The translations under genes and the position numbers were made by a program. 64,000 bases of DNA from CAXXOK01 sp963678055 (GTDB taxonomy: Bacteria > Bacillota > Clostridia > Christensenellales > Aristaeellaceae): assembly GCA_963678055.1 (NCBI GenBank), contig OY782679.1, positions 124,001 to 188,000 on the forward strand, read 5' to 3'. The notes under the pieces were generated by a model. That model was not told the DNA's origin. It saw only the letters and a list, made by a program, of their open reading frames with translations, and did not search any database. Of the stretch, positions 26,370 through 34,925 are shown piece after piece (position 1 is the stretch's first letter; the number at the start of each line of letters is the position of its first letter).

Positions 26370-27287
26370 CTAGACATCCCATCCATGTAAAAAACCACAT
26401 CTTAAATATGGATGCTTTTCCGCCAGTTTCCCGCAACCCGGATGACGAGCCGGGGTCCAGGTATCGGCAGTTTCGCACAGGCCGGGCCACACGGGACGAA
26501 AGGGCGAGTCCCAGTCCAGCCAACCCGCGGGGTGCACGCTTGCATCCATCGTGCAGTGTAAAAATGCAGCACGCCCTTGCGGCCGCCAGGGGCGGCCCAG
26601 GTACACTGTTGCAGGCTCGCCGCCGCCGCCCTGCACCGCGCAGTGGTCAAACACAAACCCGAATGCCTGTCCCTGCGGCGTGTTGGGTGCGGCGATCATG
26701 GCATTGACCGGCAAGCCCTGAGGCACGCAGCGCAGGATGCAGTGGGAAAACCACGCGGCACAGCTGCCGAAAATAAAATCGGTGTTACCCTGAATCAGGC
26801 ACCGGTCCAGAAACGCCCGCCTGCCACAGGGCACAGGATTGGCAATATCACCGCTCGCCGGGCCGATGAGCAGCGTATCCTGATGGGCCAGCAGCTTGCA
26901 ATGCCTAACGGCGCAGCGGTCTCCGGCGATATGCAGGGCCACCGCCTGTTCTACGACCAGTCCCGGCCCCGCGTCGTTTTCAATGGTCAATGCTTGCAGG
27001 GTAATATCCGCCGCGCTCACCCGGACGGTTGCCGTGCGAAAGGTGGTCAGCGGCCTACCTTCTGCGTCCGGCAGGTGGGCGGAATCGCCGTATACAATGC
27101 GTGCCTCGCCTATGTCCGGCCCAATCAGCCGCAGCCCCGGCACATCCAGCTCCAGTTTTTCCCGGTATACACCGGGGGCCAGCGTTAGGGTCGCGCCCGT
27201 CTCTCCATGCAAAGCAGCCGCGTCCAGCGCGGCTTGAATGCTTGGATAGGCATGTTTATCGCTTGTGTCAACCCGGTAGCTTTGCAT
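26370..27287 (-). CDS. Pectinesterase (carbohydrate esterase family 8)
   Basis: A 305-residue right-handed beta-helix enzyme that removes methyl esters from pectin, freeing methanol and galacturonate units. The family motifs are present: HQDTLLIGP (QDTL), NTDFIFGSCAAWF (D-F-I-F-G with catalytic Asp) and YLGRPWRP (LGRPW with substrate Arg). No signal peptide is seen, so it probably acts on imported oligomers in the cytosol. Its ATG follows the DsrE-type gene after four bases, so it is in one operon with the DsrE and radical SAM genes, an unexpected partnership. Confidence 0.93.
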   Translation of the reverse strand: MQSYRVDTSDKHAYPSIQAALDAAALHGETGATLTLAPGVYREKLELDVPGLRLIGPDIGEARIVYGDSAHLPDAEGRPLTTFRTATVRVSAADITLQALTIENDAGPGLVVEQAVALHIAGDRCAVRHCKLLAHQDTLLIGPASGDIANPVPCGRRAFLDRCLIQGNTDFIFGSCAAWFSHCILRCVPQGLPVNAMIAAPNTPQGQAFGFVFDHCAVQGGGGEPATVYLGRPWRPQGRAAFLHCTMDASVHPAGWLDWDSPFRPVWPGLCETADTWTPARHPGCGKLAEKHPYLRCGFLHGWDV

Positions 27288-27291
27288 GCGA

Positions 27292-27636
27292 CTATACAGT
27301 GATCAGCGCTTCGTTGTTTTTCAGTATCTTCGTCAGCGGCGGACCCCAGCCGATCAGGTCCACGCCAAGGGCTTCCAGCGGCTCTACCAGCCCCAGCTGC
27401 CGCGCGCAGGCCACGCAGGCGGTAAAGGTAACGCCCTCGTGCATCGCCACTTGCATGGCTTCCTGCACCTGCTGGTTTTCTGCGGCCAGCTTGTCCGACG
27501 CGCCCCAGAGGATGACGACCACCTTGTCCCACAGATGGTAGGCCATACAGCGTGTTGCATACATCAGCACCATGTGCAGCGAGGTATCCACATCTCCGGT
27601 TGTCCACAGAATGTGCAGGGTGTTTTTCTCTTCCAT
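27292..27636 (-). CDS. DsrE-family protein
   Basis: A 114-residue small alpha/beta protein (LHILWTTGDVD, VVVILWGASDKL, LEALGVDLIGWGPPLTK) typical of the DsrE/DsrF-like group, which often takes part in sulfur transfer. A Cys pair C74/C77 (ACVAC) sits where many DsrE proteins carry the reactive Cys. The ATG at 27636 has a GGGGAGGA site. The gene lies 43 bases after the radical SAM gene and four bases before the pectinesterase gene. The role in this operon is unknown. Confidence 0.8.
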   Translation of the reverse strand: MEEKNTLHILWTTGDVDTSLHMVLMYATRCMAYHLWDKVVVILWGASDKLAAENQQVQEAMQVAMHEGVTFTACVACARQLGLVEPLEALGVDLIGWGPPLTKILKNNEALITV

Positions 27637-27679
27637 GGTCTCGTCCTCCCCTATCGCGTAATCAGCCGCCAAAGCGGCA

Positions 27680-28804
27680 TTATAACACCATGTCACCGGG
27701 ACCGTAGCCGGGCGGCAGGGCTTCTTCCTCCACAAACACAAAGGATTCATCCTCCAGCACCGGTAAAAACGCATGATACGGCACCTGGGCAAACTCACTG
27801 GCATAGCTGCTGGCACCAAACCAGCCGCCTTCCTTGGCATGCAGGTTCAAATCGCGGACGAACTTGGTATCGTTGGAGCAGTCGTGCACCACGATAGGCC
27901 AAGCTTCTTCCCCGGCGGTTTTCATCAGCTGCAGGGTCAAATCTCGGCTCCAAATCGGCGAAATGTAGCCGTGCCGGGCACTGTACATCAGCTCTCCCGC
28001 ATAATTGTCTAAGTTGTTGGGGTTTAAGTGCAATTCGGCACAGTTAATAAAATCAATCCCTGTGGCCAAAATGGCCTGCCGCTTTGCCATAAACGAGGCG
28101 TAAAACTCCGGGGTCATCGGCGTTTCGATGCCGACCTGCCCGATATATCGCTTGGCAATTTCCATGGTGTGGATGACGCTATCAGCACAGTTGCTGGCGC
28201 CCAGGTTGAAGCGCAGCTCGTCCAAGCCCGCCTCGCCCAGCGCTTTGAGCTGCTCCTCGGTAGCCAAAGTGCCGTTAGTGTACAGGTGCTGGTGCACACC
28301 GGCAGCGCGGAACTTGCGAATCACGGGGTAGTAGAGCTCGATTTCCATAAACGGCTCCAAATACACATAGGATATGCCCGTGGGCTTGTTTTGCACAGAT
28401 AACAGCACATCGATATCCGCATCGTAAAAGCGAGTGCCGCCGATCTCCCACATGCCCTCGCCAATCGGCGGAATCTGATCCAGCACCCCGTAATCGTAGC
28501 AGAATTTGCAGTTTAGGTTGCATTTATTAGTTTTCCGAATTGCACTCAAACCCGTACCCAGCAGGCAGGACCGACAACCGGCGGGGAAGCTGGTTTCTTC
28601 ACCCACATACAGCGTCCGGTTTTCCAGTGTTTTCAGCCCGGGGATATCCGCTTTCAGCGCATTGCGCCGCGCGTTGACGGCTGTCTCAATCTGCGCAAAG
28701 GTCGCTAGCACTATCTCCGTTTGCTTGGGCGAGAGCTGCTCGTCCTCCGGCAAGGACGCAAAAAACGAAAACCATAACTGTGCGTCCCGTTTCGATATCT
28801 TCAT
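27680..28804 (-). CDS. Radical SAM protein of unknown substrate
   Basis: A 374-residue protein. The 4Fe-4S cluster motif C-x3-C-x2-C is at C95, C99 and C102 (NKCNLNCKFCYDYG). An extra Cys pair at C77 and C80 (GCRSC) lies shortly before, and further Cys residues occur downstream (NCAEL, HDCSN), perhaps for an auxiliary cluster. YLEPFMEIELY and YTNGTLATEEQL match the TIM-barrel strands of radical SAM enzymes, the latter resembling the substrate or SAM-binding TNG motif. It heads an operon with a DsrE protein and pectinesterase. I cannot assign the reaction. Confidence 0.8.
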   Translation of the reverse strand: MKISKRDAQLWFSFFASLPEDEQLSPKQTEIVLATFAQIETAVNARRNALKADIPGLKTLENRTLYVGEETSFPAGCRSCLLGTGLSAIRKTNKCNLNCKFCYDYGVLDQIPPIGEGMWEIGGTRFYDADIDVLLSVQNKPTGISYVYLEPFMEIELYYPVIRKFRAAGVHQHLYTNGTLATEEQLKALGEAGLDELRFNLGASNCADSVIHTMEIAKRYIGQVGIETPMTPEFYASFMAKRQAILATGIDFINCAELHLNPNNLDNYAGELMYSARHGYISPIWSRDLTLQLMKTAGEEAWPIVVHDCSNDTKFVRDLNLHAKEGGWFGASSYASEFAQVPYHAFLPVLEDESFVFVEEEALPPGYGPGDMVL

Positions 28805-28833
28805 GTACTGTCTCCCATCTTTCCTATTCCCTG

Positions 28834-28862
28834 ATAATAAGCGCTTCTGCCTGGTTTTTCAA
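28834..28862 (-). promoter_or_regulatory. Promoter of the radical SAM operon
   Basis: On the minus strand TTGAAA (28857-28862), 17-base spacer, TATTAT (28834-28839), about 30 bases before the ATG at 28804. Confidence 0.65.
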
Positions 28863-28900
28863 GCCCGCATTTTTGAAACCGCCCCACTTTTGTATCCGAT

Positions 28901-28929
28901 AAAAGCACCCCCGTGACGGGGGTGCTTTT
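28901..28929 (-). terminator. Terminator of the sugar ABC transporter operon
   Basis: A perfect 13 bp stem (AAAAGCACCCCCG and complement) with a 3-base loop lies 29 bases after the last permease stop; an A4/T4 pair flanks it. It is strong in both directions. Confidence 0.9.
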
Positions 28930-28957
28930 GTTTTCGTCGTATGATGCGTTTTCCCAG

Positions 28958-29818
28958 TCAGCCTTTCACACTACCAGCCGATATCCCTTCGATAAAGGTC
29001 GACTGCGCCGCGAAAAACACGATCAGCGACGGCATGATGGCGATCAGCGAAAAGGCCAGCACGCGGTTCCAGTCTGTGCCGCGATCCACGTCCATCGCCA
29101 TTTTGATGAACACGGAGGTCAGCTGTTTGGAGGTTGTGCGGATGTAAATCAGCGGGCCCATAAAATCGTTGGACGACCACATGAAGGTGAACAGCCCAGC
29201 GGCGGTCAGCGCGGGGATGAGCACCGGCACCAGCACAAACAGCAGCGTTTGGAAGGAGTTGCAGCCGTCGATGGTTGCTGCCTCCTCCATCTCCCGGGGT
29301 ATGCCGCGCATGAACTGGATAATCATGAAGATAAAGTACGAGTCGATGGCAAACAGCGATGGCACAATCAGCGGTTTATAGCTGTTAATCCAGCCCCAGC
29401 TGTTAAACATAATGTACTGGGGTGCGTTGAGCACGGTCTGTGGCAGAAAGATCATCGACAGCATGATGGCGAAAAACACCTTTTTACCGATGAACTGAAA
29501 GCGCGCAAACCCATAGGCGGTAATCGTAACCGACAGCAGGGTGAACACGACCTTGGTCAGCACCACGGTGTAGGTATTTTTCATGGCGATCAGCAAGTTA
29601 ATCTGCCCGCCATAGGAAATACCGATATCCTTGTACGCCTGAAAGGTCCAGTTCTCGGGCAGCAGTTTGTAGCGGCCGAATATTTCGGCATTGGGCTTGA
29701 ACGTGGAAAACACCATCCAGATCAGCGGGTACAGCATAAACGCGCCCACGACGATCAGCAGTGCATAGCGAATGAAGGTGTTGAATTTCATGCGCTTGCT
29801 TCCGGCGATTGATTGCAT
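28958..29818 (-). CDS. Sugar ABC transporter permease, MalG/CUT1 type
   Basis: A 286-residue permease with six helices. The EAA loop that contacts the ATPase is seen as MEEAATIDGCNSFQTLLFVLVP, and the N-terminal LLIVVGAFMLYPLIWMVFSTFKP is typical for the CUT1 family. The ATG at 29818 is preferred over a GTG at 29830 because the ribosome site (AAGGGAG, AAGGA) falls too close to the GTG. It is the last gene of a binding protein/permease/permease operon. The ATPase (MsmX-like) is not encoded here and is probably shared. Confidence 0.92.
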   Translation of the reverse strand: MQSIAGSKRMKFNTFIRYALLIVVGAFMLYPLIWMVFSTFKPNAEIFGRYKLLPENWTFQAYKDIGISYGGQINLLIAMKNTYTVVLTKVVFTLLSVTITAYGFARFQFIGKKVFFAIMLSMIFLPQTVLNAPQYIMFNSWGWINSYKPLIVPSLFAIDSYFIFMIIQFMRGIPREMEEAATIDGCNSFQTLLFVLVPVLIPALTAAGLFTFMWSSNDFMGPLIYIRTTSKQLTSVFIKMAMDVDRGTDWNRVLAFSLIAIMPSLIVFFAAQSTFIEGISAGSVKG

Positions 29819-29836
29819 TGGTTCCTTCACTCCCTT

Positions 29837-30760
29837 CTACTTATCGGCGTAGTACACCCAGCGTCTTTGGCTGATAAACGCCACAGCCGACAGCGTAGCC
29901 ACGATCACAAACAATATCCACGCCATGGCACTTGCATAACTCATGTTGAAATGCCGGAACGCCTGGTTGTAAATCAGCAGCGAAATCAGCGTTGTGGCCT
30001 GGTTTGGCCCGCCCTGGGTAATAATGTAGGGGCCGTTGAACTCCTGAAATGCCTGGACGATCTGCGTAACCAGATTATAGAAAATGGCCGGGGTAATCAG
30101 CGGTATGGTAATGCGGAAAAACTGCCGCCATTTGCTGGCGCCGTCCACCGAGGCCGCCTCGTACAGTTCCAGCGGTATGCCCTTGAGCGCCGCCAGAAAA
30201 ATCACCATGGACGAGCCAAACTGCCACACGCGCAGCATACTGATGGTCAGTAGCGCCAGCGTGCCGTTGCCAAGCCAGCTAGGCCCGGAAACGCCGATTG
30301 CGCCCAGCAGGGAGTTGATAATGCCGTTTTTCTGAAACAGCGCCGTCCATAGCACCGCCACCGCTACCGACCCACCGAGGATGGAGGGAATGTAGTACGC
30401 GGTGCGGAACAGGCCGACGCCCTTAATGCGAAAGCTGAGTATATAGGCGATGAACAGCGCAAATATCAACTTGAGCGGCACGGTAATAAAGGAATATTTC
30501 ACCGTGACCATCAGCGCGTTCATCGTAGATGGCGTGGTAAAGAACTTTACATAGTTAAACAGGCCGTATTCCGAAATGACAACGTTCTTTTTCAGGACAA
30601 AGTCCGTAAAGCTGTAAAACAGCGACGAAGCGAACGGATACAGCTTGAACACCAGAAACCCGATAAGCCATATGGAAATATAGAATAAACCCTTGTTGTT
30701 TTTATAAAAATAGCGAAAGCCCCGTTTGGGCAGCAGTCTTGCGGACCCGGGATCAGACAT
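29837..30760 (-). CDS. Sugar ABC transporter permease, MalF/CUT1 type
   Basis: A 307-residue permease with about six helices. YISIWLIGFLVFKLYPFASSLFYSFTD is the usual N-terminal membrane segment of CUT1 permeases and YEAASVDGASKWRQFFRITIP the EAA loop. The ATG at 30760 follows AAAGGGG; upstream in-frame codons run through an intercistronic hairpin and are unlikely to be translated. The position between the binding protein and MalG-type genes, and GH105 and GH28 genes upstream, suggests uptake of pectin-derived oligosaccharides. Confidence 0.92.
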   Translation of the reverse strand: MSDPGSARLLPKRGFRYFYKNNKGLFYISIWLIGFLVFKLYPFASSLFYSFTDFVLKKNVVISEYGLFNYVKFFTTPSTMNALMVTVKYSFITVPLKLIFALFIAYILSFRIKGVGLFRTAYYIPSILGGSVAVAVLWTALFQKNGIINSLLGAIGVSGPSWLGNGTLALLTISMLRVWQFGSSMVIFLAALKGIPLELYEAASVDGASKWRQFFRITIPLITPAIFYNLVTQIVQAFQEFNGPYIITQGGPNQATTLISLLIYNQAFRHFNMSYASAMAWILFVIVATLSAVAFISQRRWVYYADK

Positions 30761-30792
30761 GTACGTGGTCCCCTTTCCGTAGCAGAAAGACG

Positions 30793-30835
30793 GTGGGGCC
30801 GCTGCATATGCAGCAGCCCCACAGGTGTCACCTGT
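30793..30835 (-). promoter_or_regulatory. Strong intercistronic hairpins between binding protein and permease genes
   Basis: GTGGGGC-C-GCTGC (30793-30805) pairs with GCAGC-A-GCCCCAC (30810-30822), 12 pairs with one mismatch around ATAT. An adjacent ACAGGTG/CACCTGT palindrome spans 30821-30835. It probably stabilises the binding-protein mRNA and lowers permease expression. Confidence 0.65.
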
Positions 30836-30852
30836 CAAAGTTCAAGCAGGGT

Positions 30853-32157
30853 TTATTTGGCTGCGTCAAGCACTTCATTGATACCGGCGATCAGCATATC
30901 GGCAGCTTCTTCCACGGAAATCATATCCGCGCTCAGCTGGCCAAACACCACCGCGTATACGCCGTCAGGCGTGCCGCGCAGGGCCGTAGACTCAAACGTG
31001 GGATCCAGCGGGAAGGTGTTCCAGCCGGAATCCAGGGCGTACTTGGTGGCCAGAAGGGTGTTTTCATCCACGATGTCGTTGGCGGATGCAATCTCGCGGC
31101 CAATCGCGCTGGCGGGTACGCCGCGCTGGCTGGCCATGGCTTTCACGCCTTCTTCCTCGTTGAGCAGGAAGTTGATCAGCGCTGCGGCTTCCACCGGATT
31201 CTCGGAGGATTCCGGAACCACAAACAGCATGGAGATCTTGTTATAGCCGCCTTTGTAAGGCAGGTCGGTGAACATGGTCGAGATCACAAAGCCCGGCTGC
31301 TGGTCTTCCGGCAGGGCATTGAGGACATTTGCAAACGAGGTGTTCCAGTTGTAGTTACCGGCCCAGTAGCCGTCGATCCAGCGATCGGACTGGTCAATGG
31401 GATCGGCGGCATAGTCCGATACCATGGAGATCAGCGGCAGAACGTGCTCGTCTTCGAGCTTATCGATCATCGCCAGACCTTCCATGATTTCTTCCTTGCT
31501 GTAATTCAGCTGGCCATCCACAACCCAGGCTTTGTTATACATGGATTCCAGATAGTACACCATGAAGATCATACGGTCGTATTCGCCAAGGTGCAGCGGA
31601 TAGTACTCGTCGCCCAGCACATCTTTGAAGGTTTTGCCGGCGGCAAGCAGGCCTTCAAACGTGGTGGGAACTTCGATGCCCGCTTTGGCAAAGGTATTGC
31701 CATTCCAGTACAGGGTGCGTGCGGTGGTCGAAATCGGAATGCCCTGCAGTTTGCCGTCGATCTCGCTGGCTTTCAGCGCCGCGGCGGGGAACTGGGTGGT
31801 GTCGAGCACATCGGAATACTGGTACAGGTCTGTAAGCACATCGCCGGTGCCGGCAAACTCGGAAATCCAGTTCCAGTTGTACTGCATTACATCTTCACCG
31901 GTGTCGGTAGCCAGTTTCAGGCCGGTGGCTTCCGCCCAGCCGGACCATGCACCAAACGTGGTTTCAACGGTGATGTTGGGGTACTTTTCGGTGAATTTCT
32001 CTGCGGCGGCCTGCGTAGCTTCGTGACGGCTGTCGCCGCCCCACCAGCTGAATGTGATCGTGAGGTCATCGGTCGTGACGCTCTGCGCCATTGCCGTCAT
32101 CGGCAGTGCAAGCAGCACCAACGCCATGAGCAGGGCTAGAATTTTGCCTTTAGTCAT
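30853..32157 (-). CDS. Sugar ABC transporter substrate-binding protein (family 1)
   Basis: A 434-residue secreted binding protein. Residues 1-24 are a signal peptide (ILALLMALVLLALPMTAMA) with an AMA-Q cleavage site and no lipobox Cys. LTITFSWWGGDSRHEATQAAAEKF and NITVETTFGAW are typical of the extracellular solute-binding family 1 start. GGYNKISMLFVVPESSENPVEAAALINFLL is the family's C-terminal pattern. The ATG at 32157 follows AAAGGAGA. First gene of the operon. A pectic oligomer is the likely ligand, inferred from the neighbouring glycosidases. Confidence 0.93.
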   Translation of the reverse strand: MTKGKILALLMALVLLALPMTAMAQSVTTDDLTITFSWWGGDSRHEATQAAAEKFTEKYPNITVETTFGAWSGWAEATGLKLATDTGEDVMQYNWNWISEFAGTGDVLTDLYQYSDVLDTTQFPAAALKASEIDGKLQGIPISTTARTLYWNGNTFAKAGIEVPTTFEGLLAAGKTFKDVLGDEYYPLHLGEYDRMIFMVYYLESMYNKAWVVDGQLNYSKEEIMEGLAMIDKLEDEHVLPLISMVSDYAADPIDQSDRWIDGYWAGNYNWNTSFANVLNALPEDQQPGFVISTMFTDLPYKGGYNKISMLFVVPESSENPVEAAALINFLLNEEEGVKAMASQRGVPASAIGREIASANDIVDENTLLATKYALDSGWNTFPLDPTFESTALRGTPDGVYAVVFGQLSADMISVEEAADMLIAGINEVLDAAK

Positions 32158-32317
32158 GAGATGTTCTCCTTTCGTTCTTCCCGGCGGCACAAATGCAAAA
32201 GCCAAAACAAAGGGAATGGCATTCTTTCGCAAACTCTTTTTAGGTTCGGTTCTGTTCTTTGTGCGGCCTTGTATAATTCAGCTTCACCTGGTAATTATAC
32301 GATTTCATTATAGAAGA

Positions 32318-32346
32318 AATATAGCACTTACACGGCTGAATGTCAA
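32318..32346 (-). promoter_or_regulatory. Sigma-70 promoter of the sugar ABC operon
   Basis: On the minus strand a consensus TTGACA (32341-32346), 17-base spacer, TATATT (32318-32323), about 160 bases before the ATG, so the leader is long. Confidence 0.8.
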
Positions 32347-32399
32347 TAATACCACCATTTCTTCAATCATAACGCGAAAATGAAGCGAGATAATGCGAA

Positions 32400-32425
32400 A
32401 GTGCTTACATCGCAGTGCAAGCACT
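32400..32425. repeat. Inverted repeat upstream of the sugar ABC promoter
   Basis: AGTGCTT and AAGCACT, seven bases each, are separated by 12 bases, centred about 70 bases upstream of the -35. It may bind a regulator such as an AraC or LacI protein; no regulator gene adjoins. Confidence 0.4.
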
Positions 32426-32502
32426 CACCTATCCCCTAAAATAAATTATTAACAATTCACAAACATTAATTACAATACTATTGCATCAGGCGCAGCGTGC
32501 CT

Positions 32503-33609
32503 TTACCGCTGCAGCAAGCCTTCCATTTCTACAGCCGCCTGCAGCATCGCCCCGGAGCCCTTGGGGTCGTTTGCGACGATCGGCTCGGACATATAATAGG
32601 CAAAGCTGCCATCGCGCTGCTGCACGTTGCCAAGCCCCGCCACCTGACAGCACTTGGTGACAATGGCATACCCCTTGTACACCTCAATAAATTGCTCCAC
32701 AGCGCTCTGCCAGGCATGGCGCAGGGCATCCGATGAAACCACCTGCACAAAGCCGAGCCGCGCAGCCTTGGCCGTGGCGTAGATGAACTGCGCCGAGCAG
32801 GAGCTTTCCGCGTAGTTGCCGGGGCGGTCGGGTGCGTCCATCACTTGCAGCCACACGCCGGTACGGCTGTCCCGCGCGCGCCACACGGCCGCCAGTAGAT
32901 CAGACAGCAATGTTGTAAGGGTTTGGCGGGCAGCCGAATCTTCGGGCAGCAGTTCCAGCGTATCTACCAAAGCGCAAGCGTACCAGCCCACAGCGCGGCC
33001 CCACACATGCGGCGAGCAGCCGGTTTCCTTGTCCGCCCAGGGCTGGACTTTAGCCGCATCCCAGGCATGCAGGGAAAGCCCTGTCGGCTGGTGCCAGGTT
33101 TTTTCCCGGATCAGCTGAAACTGCTTTACGACATCGTCCGTCCACGCCGGACGGTTCATCAACCCGGCGCAGGCGGTGTAAAACGGCGCACACATATACA
33201 GCCCGTCTAGCCACATTTGGTTTTCATAAATCTTCTTATGCCAGAACCCGCCCTCGGGCGTGCGCGGCTGGTGCAGCACCTGATCCAATAGCAGCTCAGC
33301 CGCCGTGCGATAGCGCTGCTCCCCCGTTTTCTCCCACAGGTACAGCAGTATCTTTCCATTGTTGATGTAATCCAGATTATATTCCTCGCGGTGATAGTCG
33401 CGGATCTTCGTCCCATCCTGATTGAGGAACGCGTCGATTCCGTTCTTGATATACGCAAAATACGCCGTTTCACCCGTCAGCTCATACAGCGCGGCCATGC
33501 CCTTCCACACCACGCCGTAATCGTAGCTCCAGCGGTCTTTCAGCAGGGGGTTACTATGCATAAACCCATCCGCAATGCGGATATGCCAGTTGTCAAACGC
33601 CTGTTTCAT
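32503..33609 (-). CDS. Glycoside hydrolase family 88/105, unsaturated rhamnogalacturonyl hydrolase (YteR-like)
   Basis: A 368-residue (alpha/alpha)6-barrel hydrolase without a signal peptide, so cytoplasmic. Family landmarks are SYDYGVVWKGMAALYELTG, NQMWLDGLYMCAPFYT (Asp of WLDGLYM fits the catalytic Asp of YteR), WGRAVGWYACALVD and ESSCSAQFIYATAKA. It splits the terminal unsaturated galacturonosyl unit from oligomers made by pectate or rhamnogalacturonan lyases. The ATG overlaps the GH28 stop, so the two enzymes are made together. Confidence 0.93.
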   Translation of the reverse strand: MKQAFDNWHIRIADGFMHSNPLLKDRWSYDYGVVWKGMAALYELTGETAYFAYIKNGIDAFLNQDGTKIRDYHREEYNLDYINNGKILLYLWEKTGEQRYRTAAELLLDQVLHQPRTPEGGFWHKKIYENQMWLDGLYMCAPFYTACAGLMNRPAWTDDVVKQFQLIREKTWHQPTGLSLHAWDAAKVQPWADKETGCSPHVWGRAVGWYACALVDTLELLPEDSAARQTLTTLLSDLLAAVWRARDSRTGVWLQVMDAPDRPGNYAESSCSAQFIYATAKAARLGFVQVVSSDALRHAWQSAVEQFIEVYKGYAIVTKCCQVAGLGNVQQRDGSFAYYMSEPIVANDPKGSGAMLQAAVEMEGLLQR

Positions 33610-34925
33610 TGCTCAACCTCCGTCTCTGTCAGCTGCACGGTATGATCCGAGTCCAGTGCCGGGCCTGTCTGGTGCAGTATCCGCAGTCCACGCACATCAA
33701 TATCCTCGCCGTTGCGCAGGAACAGGCCCGCCGCTTCCATATCGTGCAGGTCGTCCATCATGGCGGCCTGTCCCGCTTTGCCGGGGGTCATTTCCACCGT
33801 GCAATCGCTGATGCGCACACGCTTGACGGGGCTTTCCGGTAATCCGAATAAAAAGCCCGCGCAGGCCGTAGCCCGGCACACGGTAATGGCTTCGATGCTA
33901 ATATCCGACAGCATAGGCGTGCCGCCATCCACCGGGCGAGCAGCTTTGTCCCGCACTTCGGGCAGTTTGCCGCCCTTGCCGCAGAAGTAGTACATGTTGA
34001 ACACAAAGGGGCAGAGCACATCCTGCATGCTAATGTTTTGAAACGTTAGTCCCGCCGCCGCGCCGCCGCGGCCACGCCGTGTTTTCAGGCGGATACCACG
34101 GTCCGTGCCGGTAAACACACAATCCGTCACCCGCACATCGCGCACGCCGCCGGACATTTCACTGCCGATCACCACACCGCCATGCCCGTGCAGCATGCGG
34201 CAATGCTCGATCGTAATATGCTCACAGGCGCGCTTGCAGGGTGTATCCTCCGTACCGGCTTTGATGGCGATACAGTCATCCCCCACGTCAATCTCGCAAC
34301 CCGCGATGCGCACATGGCTGGACCCGTTGGGGTTGATGCCGTCGGTGTTGGGGGAATCCGGGGGATTGAGAATGTGGAGGTTTGTAATCGTAACGCCGTC
34401 GCAGTACAGGGGGTGCACCGTCCAGCAGGGGGAATTGGTCAGGGTTACGCCGTCCATCACGACGTTGCTGCAGTGATGAAAACAAACCAAATACGGGCGC
34501 GGATAGCGCAGCTGCCCGCTTGTGTGCCGCTGCCACCAGCGTGCGCCGCTGCCATCTACCTGGCCGCTGCCGGTTATGCGTACAGTATCGGCATTCAGGG
34601 CGTACAAGCAGGGCATATACGCCAGGCCGGGAATGCCCTCAAACTCCAGATCGACCAGCGGAAACAGCGTTTCATCATCCGAAAACACCAGCTGCGCACC
34701 GGCCTCCAGATGCAGTGTGGTATTGCTATACAGCCGCACGGGCGCGGTACCATAGCGCCCCGGAGGAACCACTAACGTTCCCCCTCCCTGCGATGTAAGC
34801 GCATTCATAGCTTCGCGGAACGCTTCGGTCCACAGTCCGCCTGCCGCTAAATGCGCGTATTCCTTTAGATTGCGCCTTGCCTGCTCCACCGTACCACATC
34901 CGTCTATTTTTGTTTCTTCCCGCAT
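33606..34925 (-). CDS. Glycoside hydrolase family 28 (polygalacturonase-type)
   Basis: A 439-residue beta-helix glycosidase with the family motifs NTDGINP, GDDCIAIKAG, GHGGVVIGSE and GIRLKTRRGRGG (the NTD, DD, GHG and RIK-type elements), so the catalytic Asp residues are in place. No signal peptide is seen, hence probably an intracellular exo-type enzyme acting on imported galacturonides or rhamnogalacturonides. The ATG at 34925 is uncertain: a TATAAT lies over it (see promoter), so a downstream start such as a GTG near 34890 is possible. Followed by GH105 with a four-base overlap. Confidence 0.92.
   Translation of the reverse strand: MREETKIDGCGTVEQARRNLKEYAHLAAGGLWTEAFREAMNALTSQGGGTLVVPPGRYGTAPVRLYSNTTLHLEAGAQLVFSDDETLFPLVDLEFEGIPGLAYMPCLYALNADTVRITGSGQVDGSGARWWQRHTSGQLRYPRPYLVCFHHCSNVVMDGVTLTNSPCWTVHPLYCDGVTITNLHILNPPDSPNTDGINPNGSSHVRIAGCEIDVGDDCIAIKAGTEDTPCKRACEHITIEHCRMLHGHGGVVIGSEMSGGVRDVRVTDCVFTGTDRGIRLKTRRGRGGAAAGLTFQNISMQDVLCPFVFNMYYFCGKGGKLPEVRDKAARPVDGGTPMLSDISIEAITVCRATACAGFLFGLPESPVKRVRISDCTVEMTPGKAGQAAMMDDLHDMEAAGLFLRNGEDIDVRGLRILHQTGPALDSDHTVQLTETEVEQ

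Larger units (their letters stand above)
32158..32502. other. Intergenic region upstream of the sugar ABC operon
   Basis: 345 bases without a supported gene. It holds the ABC operon promoter (32318-32346) and an inverted repeat AGTGCTT/AAGCACT (32400-32406 with 32419-32425) that lies upstream of the promoter and might be an operator. No clear terminator for the GH105 gene, which ends at 32503, is seen. Confidence 0.5.
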
